From Acanthosoma haemorrhoidale (lineage: Eukaryota > Arthropoda > Insecta > Hemiptera > Acanthosomatidae): a DNA stretch of 64,000 bases. Position numbers and translations under genes: made by a program. The stretch is from positions 118,169,866 through 118,233,865 of the forward strand of contig OV884011.1 in the NCBI GenBank assembly GCA_930367205.1, read 5' to 3'. How positions within the stretch are numbered: the stretch's first letter is position 1; every line of letters starts with the position of its first letter. Below the pieces are notes generated by a model. It worked only from the letters and a program-made list of their open reading frames with translations, had not been told where the DNA came from and did not search any database. Below are positions 58,601-64,000 of the stretch, piece by piece.

Positions 58601-60900
58601 ACTGTTTGTTATGTTTTGCAACTTACTGTTATATTCTTATGTAAGTATACAAGTATCCTTATTTGCTATCTGACAGTATGTTTTCATTATGCGTGTGAAA
58701 TTGATATGATATTGGCTAATTGTAGTTGTCTGGTCAGCACTGTTGAGTGCGAACTGAATTAGAATGACGTACAAGGTCTAAAGATGCCAACACAAGTAAT
58801 CAAGGTTGTGATACATTGTACATCCTTAATTTTGTTTATTAAGGAATTATAGACAAAACATTTTTTTGACTTATTCTACCTTAAATATATATTTTTAGCC
58901 CAATCAGCCTCCCTTCACTTATCCTCTCATGAAAAATATAAACAGGTTATTAAATAACCATTTATTATCTATTTACTTTTTTGCTACATCAGTCATAAAT
59001 TAAACCAGTCAAATAGCATTAATTCTGGTGAAGGATGATGATTCTCAATTAAATGGTTGTTATCAGTTTATTACTTAATTGATAAATCTAATTAAAAAAT
59101 ATTTTTATAAATTATAATGTTTTATTATAATTAGGTGAAATAAAACTGGATTCCCCTATTGATTGTTAGGTTTGATTAAATAATTAGTCAATAATAGAAT
59201 GAAAATGTTATTATTATTACTATCTAGTATGTGATACTTAACTATCTTGCCAATAATTGTGATTGCAACATTTTGAAGTTTTTATAACGCAACTGCACAA
59301 AATAGTCATAACTATTAGCCTGCATTTTTGGTGGTCTACCAGTTCCTTTGTACGTTTATACCTCTGCAGGGCACATTTTAAATTTGTTAATTTGATTATA
59401 GCTCAAATTAATTAGAATTCTATTATGTCGTTCAAAAACTATTATCATATGAGTGATGTATTTATTTTATCATACTGGTTTTCTGAAATTGTAGTGTTAG
59501 TTACCATTTTAAACCCAGCATTGACTGAGTTAATTTCTATTATTTTTTATTTCATTCCAATTAACTACATTATTATCATTCCATTTATATTTTAATTATC
59601 GAAAAATATATATTTTTAATTTGGAATAAAAATTATTTTTAGAAAAAATACTGTAAATGATTGATGTCTTTTAAATGTTTGTGCTACAGAAATTTTATTA
59701 AATTATTGAAGAATTAATGTTAATTCAATAGTGGAACTGGTCAAATTATTGTTTCACTATTGAATAAACCTCTTCATAGCTTAGTTTGTATTTTTAATAT
59801 TAAAAAAAAAAATCTGTGATCATTTTATTTAAATACTAAGCAATTTTGGGAAAGGCTGTATTTTCTTCTTAGCAGGCACTGTATGTTTATTATAGTTAGT
59901 GATCAATAATAAGTCATTGCCTGTACAAATTGTAAATAAAACAGCATTGAAAGAATAATACTTAATTGATAGCTTGAAGAAAATAACTTCTTTATTTTAA
60001 TCAAGTACTCTATTTTGTTCTAACAAAAATGTTTTATATTTGTATCCTCTAACTTTTCTGAATACTCAGTTTACATTGTGGAAGTAATTTTTTGAATATC
60101 GATGCAAGTTATCAGAGACCACAAACCTGATAAAATCCTCATTATCAGTTACTTTGTTATTAAACTCAATTATTTTGGTATATTATAATTGAAATTGCAG
60201 CCGTTATTTCAGTAGAGCTATCTATTATGTTACCTTAACTTCCTATTCCTAAAAAAAAAAAAATGCCTTGGTTATTATAATACCACTAGTTGAATTAATT
60301 GCTTATAATTGTTGTTGAAAATTGTTCGCAATGAATATCCTAGTTCAGCAATCTTTTTTTTTTTGTTTTTATCTACTGCTTAATAACTTATCATATATTA
60401 ATTGCTTTATGTTGAAAAATCATTATTGGTTATTATTATTATTATTATAAAAATATTATGCTATCCTTGCCTTTATAGATATTGTTTATATGATATTGCA
60501 GAAATTATTTATAATGATGCTTTCAGTGCATAGATTATTGAGTTGTTACTATATATTCTACTTACATTTTATTTACCTATCTGTTAATAATTATACAGAA
60601 GATAATATTATCTACTAGTTTTATCCACTTGATACTAAATAGAATTGATATGAATATTCATTCTGTTTAATTAATAATGTTTTATTAAACTTTATCAATT
60701 TGCTTTATGTGAAAATAAATAAATATATTTTGTCTTTCAGCAACATGTTAGAGTATTATTCTTATTTTTGTTTATTACATTCCCTTGTTTCTTATTATTT
60801 TTCTTCTGTTTGTAGCTTCTGGTACTTGTTGATCTTAACTCAATAACCTTGCAATTTGTGAGAGAATGAATTAAAAAACTAAATATTCTTAATGATTAGT
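55650..60900. other. No gene confidently recognised
   Basis: Mostly AT-rich DNA. A minus-strand frame at 56683-56492 (EEFDFAVKSGFSRKESELLY) continues past one TGA for a further 50 codons to about 56340, but I do not recognise it. A (ATT)n tract is near 60430. Frames at 57237-57494 and 58580-58762 look like chance. Confidence 0.35.
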
Positions 60901-60924
60901 AGATAAAGAAATAATATATAATAA

Positions 60925-61035
60925 TAATAATTTGTCAGGGCCGAGGCTCGGACTTGGGATCCCATTCTCTGGTCGGATCTCCTTATAGTTAACTCATTAC
61001 TAATACACTAGCCTAGACCACTATCTTTAGCTTTC
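60925..61035 (-). repeat. Candidate tRNA-derived SINE
   Basis: On the minus strand GTGGTCTAGGCTAGTG resembles a pol III A box and, about 60 bases on, AGTCCGAGCC resembles a B box. A (ATT)n tail follows at 60933-60920, as in many insect SINEs. The B box fits only loosely and I found no second copy in the window. Confidence 0.4.
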
Positions 61036-61693
61036 CAAGCGCAACTTGCAGTTGTTTTCAGCCTTTTTTTTAACACTTTATCAATACCAAATGTGAATAT
61101 GCCTTTTTATATGTTTGATAGTGAATTTTACTGTGTTGTTTAATTACTCTTTTGTCTTAGGGTTTTTTTTTTTATTTCTTAATCACTCCTGAAAATCAAA
61201 TTATTTTAGTAGTAATTATTCATACAATGAGGTTGGTGGAGGGTGGGCGCTAGCTTGTCCAGGTAGTCAAGGGTGATAGATTCTATAAGTGGGTCTTTAA
61301 AGACAGAACCACTGATTGATGGCACAAACCCTTTTGAAATAAATAGGCGAATTAGGACTGTTAGCTTTGTTTATGTATATGGCCATGAATGTCACTCATT
61401 TGGATTGCGTAGAGTAGCCAGCTGGAAAAGAATTGAAAAGTTGGGATTCCGCAAGGAAGGTAGAGAATTAGGATTGCACTAATCTTTCAAGAGGTTCATA
61501 AAGATTAGAAAGGTAGAAAGGATAGAAATTGGGTGAAAAGTCTTTGAGTTTGATTGGAATAATAATTTTTTCCAAGAATCTGGGAAGACGGAATTTTTGA
61601 GGGAAAAGTTGTATATGTATATGGAAAAGAACAAGCAAGATAACTGGAACTCCCAACTTTATGTATTTAATGGGAACACCATTAGGCAATGGT

Positions 61694-61793
61694 AGTTTGA
61701 TATTTTGGTCACCACAGATTATTTTTTATTGAATTAGAGAGGAACAAGGTGTTTTAGGCTTGATTCAAAAGAGACCTGAGAAGGGCACAAAAA
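61694..61793. repeat. 100-bp direct repeat, left copy
   Basis: From AGTTTGATATTTTGGTCACC it matches 62585-62684 with only about two mismatches over 100 bp, offset 891 bp. It lies inside the LINE relic. Confidence 0.92.
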
Positions 61794-62584
61794 TCACTAG
61801 GCAGTGATGTTCTCATAACTTCATTACTGAGGTTATATGGTTTGTGCGTGAGATGTAGGTAAAGTAAAAATCATCATTAAATTAGAGTTCGTAGGAAGCA
61901 TAGGATGAGGGGTGTGGTGAAGCGGTTGAGGAAGTAAAGACAAAATATGAATTTAGCTTGTGTGGTGAAACCAGGAATTCAGTAGGGTGGTTTCCAAAGG
62001 ATTTTCCATTTTGATTTAGAATCAGGAAACGAGGAGAGGTCTCATGAAATTGCTCGTAGTTTGCACACTCAACTGTTACCTGGGTCAAACTGCGGAGGAA
62101 CATGAATGCCTGATAGTTGTCTATAAGTACTATGAGCCTAAACCCACACAAATTTCCTGCTGATCCCCGATCTAGTACATCCATGAGCAAGCCAGTGACG
62201 AAAGATAAGAATTTTTTAGGGGGGTATGGGAACTTGGGTTGATATGGGATATCAAGGAGGTTGGCTGTGATAATTTTCACTATGGAGTCAATTGTGGAGC
62301 AAGAGTTGATGGTATTCCAAAGTTATGAGATCTGGTAGAATGTTTTCAGGGGAATGGTGTATAGTTTTGGGGTGAGAAGCTGGTGTAGGATATCAGAAAT
62401 TTGGATCAGGTCATTAGAGGATAGAAATACAACATGCAACTGTGAAGATAAAAGAAAATTTACAGGGGAGTCAATAACGTAGGTATTTATACAGGTATAT
62501 TGTGTGGGAGCGAAATATACAATGAAGAAGCGGAGTGAAACGACCAGGTTTCCTATGAGGAGCTGGTCAAATGATTCCGATTGG

Positions 62585-62684
62585 AGTTTGATATTTTGGT
62601 CACCACAGATTATTTTTTATTGAATTAGAGAGGAACAAGGTGTTTTAGGCTTGATTCAAAAGAGACGTGAGAAGGGCACGAAAA
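62585..62684. repeat. 100-bp direct repeat, right copy
   Basis: This is the partner of 61694-61793. The high identity is far above the surrounding decay of the LINE relic, so the duplication is recent or an assembly artefact. Confidence 0.92.
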
Positions 62685-62869
62685 ACAGCATGTACATCTA
62701 ATATGTAAAAACATTATCTTATAAGAGGGGGAACTGGGATGTATAGAAAACCGAGGAAACACTACCACACACATCTTAGGCCTAGGTAACGATTTATCAT
62801 CCGGAATAAGAAGAGTCGGTCATATTAGTTAACGGGAGCTTTGTCGGACTGGGACTGAAAGCTTCAGAA

Positions 62870-63110
62870 GTCGACTTCTCACGTAGCCAACAGACAACAA
62901 ATCTTAAACTGTGTAAAACAGCTAAAATATAAATATGTTCTATCTTAACGTATGGCTCTGAGACATGGACCATCTCATAGACGGATAAGCAAACTCCTTG
63001 TCTTCGAGAGAAAAATACGTATCAAATTTATGGATCGAGAAGTATCAGAAGGCCGAAACTGATGTGGAAGAACGGCAGAAAGCTGCTGAAGGAAGCCTTG
63101 GCTCATTTAG
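62870..63110 (+). pseudogene. RTE-like LINE RT relic
   Basis: The + strand reads ILTYGSETWTIS near 62945 (VLTYG.ETW block), then CLREKNTYQIYGSRS (FERKILR.IYG) and, near 63085, WKNGRKLLKEALAHLDG, the terminal RTE block. Frames shift between blocks. Confidence 0.65.
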
Positions 63111-63450
63111 ATGGTTGTGGGTTTAATTTATATCCATTACGAACTAAGTCTGCCTATAAATCAAAGAATCTATTTAGACACACTAGCGCTACTTTCAACT
63201 GCACCAGTGCATAGTTCTAGCACTTCTCAGGTGCTCACATGTTGTCCCGGAAGTCGTCTGGCGAGCCGTTATCTGGTCAAGAAATGCTGGATTGTGCCAG
63301 TGGATACATGGTGGTTGTGGGTTAGATTTTTATTAATAACTAACCCTCCCTGACTGATATTGTTTGATAAAGCGGTTTTGTCCCATGCTTTCTTACAAGT
63401 AAAATTATAAATTTTTGTTGATTAATTTAATTATTAAACTCTCTTTCCAG
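63111..63450. other. No gene recognised, ends in a splice-acceptor-like site
   Basis: No family motif is seen in the 80-codon frame at 63111-63353. A pyrimidine-rich tract ending CTCTTTCCAG at 63450 precedes the candidate exon. Confidence 0.35.
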
Positions 63451-63539
63451 AATGCTGCTGGAGGAAAATGTGTCATCTTTCTATACACTTCGTTCTGTAT
63501 TTAATAAAGTTTTGATCACAATTGAAAATGCCAAGTAGT
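63451..63539 (+). CDS. Candidate terminal exon of an unknown gene
   Basis: After the acceptor-like CTCTTTCCAG the sequence is open from AATGCTG to TAG at 63537-63539, reading MLLEENVSSFYTLRSVFNKV then LITIENAK. AATAAAG lies within it. The amino-acid composition is plausible for a protein end, but I do not recognise a family and see no matching upstream exon. It could equally be chance or part of a repeat. Confidence 0.25.
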
Positions 63540-63586
63540 TTTAGCTAAAGAGCCTTTCCCCCCTAAGAAGTAAGTCGTTAGAAGCC

Positions 63587-63934
63587 CTAATCACTGCTTA
63601 AAATACTTTGTGTATTTATTGTATGTAAACATTTCAAAAATATCATAATTGTGGTAAATTTAGGTATCAGTGAATTTGTTTTTTGGAACATGGGCTTTGG
63701 TTGATGAAAGAAAGATGTTTTCATAAATTTATTGACGGGCGACGATTCGACATAGTATGAATGAATGTCTGCATCAGGTTCTGGTGTGAAACGTTTAGAG
63801 CTGCATAAGATGTGGAACACTCGCCACATATTGGAGGACCGTGTTCCATGCTCATACACATTAGGACCTGATGGATACATAGTAGCATCTGTTGAAATAT
63901 CCAAAAATCCAACATGAATGTCTTGCTCAATCAA
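63587..63934 (-). pseudogene. Jockey-like LINE C-terminal relic
   Basis: The minus strand has overlapping frames. One reads EHGPPICGECSTS followed by LNVSH (63850-63770), resembling the C-terminal CCHC-like motif after RNase H in LINE ORF2 (PPICE.C...LTV.HIL..C). The other, the 115-codon frame, ends FTTIMIFLKCLHTIN, like the final helix of such ORFs. A frameshift between them would unite the similarity. Confidence 0.4.
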
Positions 63935-64000
63935 AAATTACAAAAATCTCCCATTAACATCGTATTCGCAACTTTTGGCCAATCTGTGGGTTTTTTTTTT

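Larger units (their letters stand above)
61210..62690 (-). pseudogene. Jockey-like LINE relic, endonuclease and RT
   Basis: On the minus strand, ICGDQNIKL (endonuclease GDFNAKH block) occurs near 62605. It is followed by FFIVYFAPTQYTCINTYVID (PTH....R.DVLD region), then the frame at 62280-61882 (the endonuclease-RT linker by position). Next comes LPNGVPIKYIK at about 61685, the RT opening, and FPQKFRLPRFLEKIIIPI. The GDQNIKL block appears a second time at about 61710 because of a 100-bp duplication. It is of the same family as the fragment at 5940-6570. Confidence 0.6.

Noticed and set aside
1..64000. CRISPR arrays, operons, Shine-Dalgarno sites
   Set aside because: The window is eukaryotic: spliced genes, LINE and LTR relics and a mitochondrial insert. 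No regularly spaced direct repeats of CRISPR type are present.

Overview
The window is AT-rich nuclear DNA of an invertebrate, most likely an insect. It holds two intron-containing host genes, seipin and twinfilin, both on the + strand, inside a dense layer of decayed transposons (BEL/Pao and other LTR elements, Jockey-like and RTE-like LINEs, hAT, Tigger/pogo, Tc1 and mariner-like). A nuclear mitochondrial insert reads sensibly only with the invertebrate mitochondrial code (AGA=Ser, TGA=Trp, ATA=Met), which supports an invertebrate source. I cannot fix the order of insect.

Layout. 1-9680: no host gene recognised. It carries a 54-bp tandem repeat, a BEL/Pao retrotransposon copy (about 2091-5784) with a frameshifted and truncated pol, Jockey-like LINE relics on the minus strand (about 5940-8040) and a Tc1 transposase relic (about 8800-9110). 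9683-27076: seipin, six phase-consistent coding exons predicting 349 aa. Intron 1 holds a LINE scrap and a solo LTR, intron 3 an RTE relic and a second, minus-strand BEL/Pao copy, and intron 4 a nested LTR cluster with a gag relic and an internally deleted hAT element. 27077-35276: intergenic, with a candidate LTR, a relic of a multi-motif ORF family split by a GC-rich solo-LTR-like insertion, a Tigger relic and LINE 3' ends. 35277-48404: twinfilin, eight phase-consistent coding exons predicting 333 aa. Intron 5 holds a Jockey-like LINE; intron 6 holds a solo LTR, a mariner-like relic with two catalytic Asp lost, a complete-ended Tigger element and the mitochondrial nd6/cytb insert. 48405-64000: mostly unrecognised AT-rich sequence with RTE and Jockey relics, a tRNA-like SINE candidate, a 100-bp direct repeat and one candidate terminal exon of an unknown gene near 63451.

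Functionally the two genes are ordinary housekeeping genes: seipin organises lipid-droplet formation at the ER and twinfilin caps actin and sequesters monomers. They share strand and neighbourhood but no known pathway. The less usual content is in the repeats: a family of related LTRs stacked in one intron, a relic of a conserved ORF family whose function I do not know, and precisely bounded nested insertions that can be dated relative to each other.
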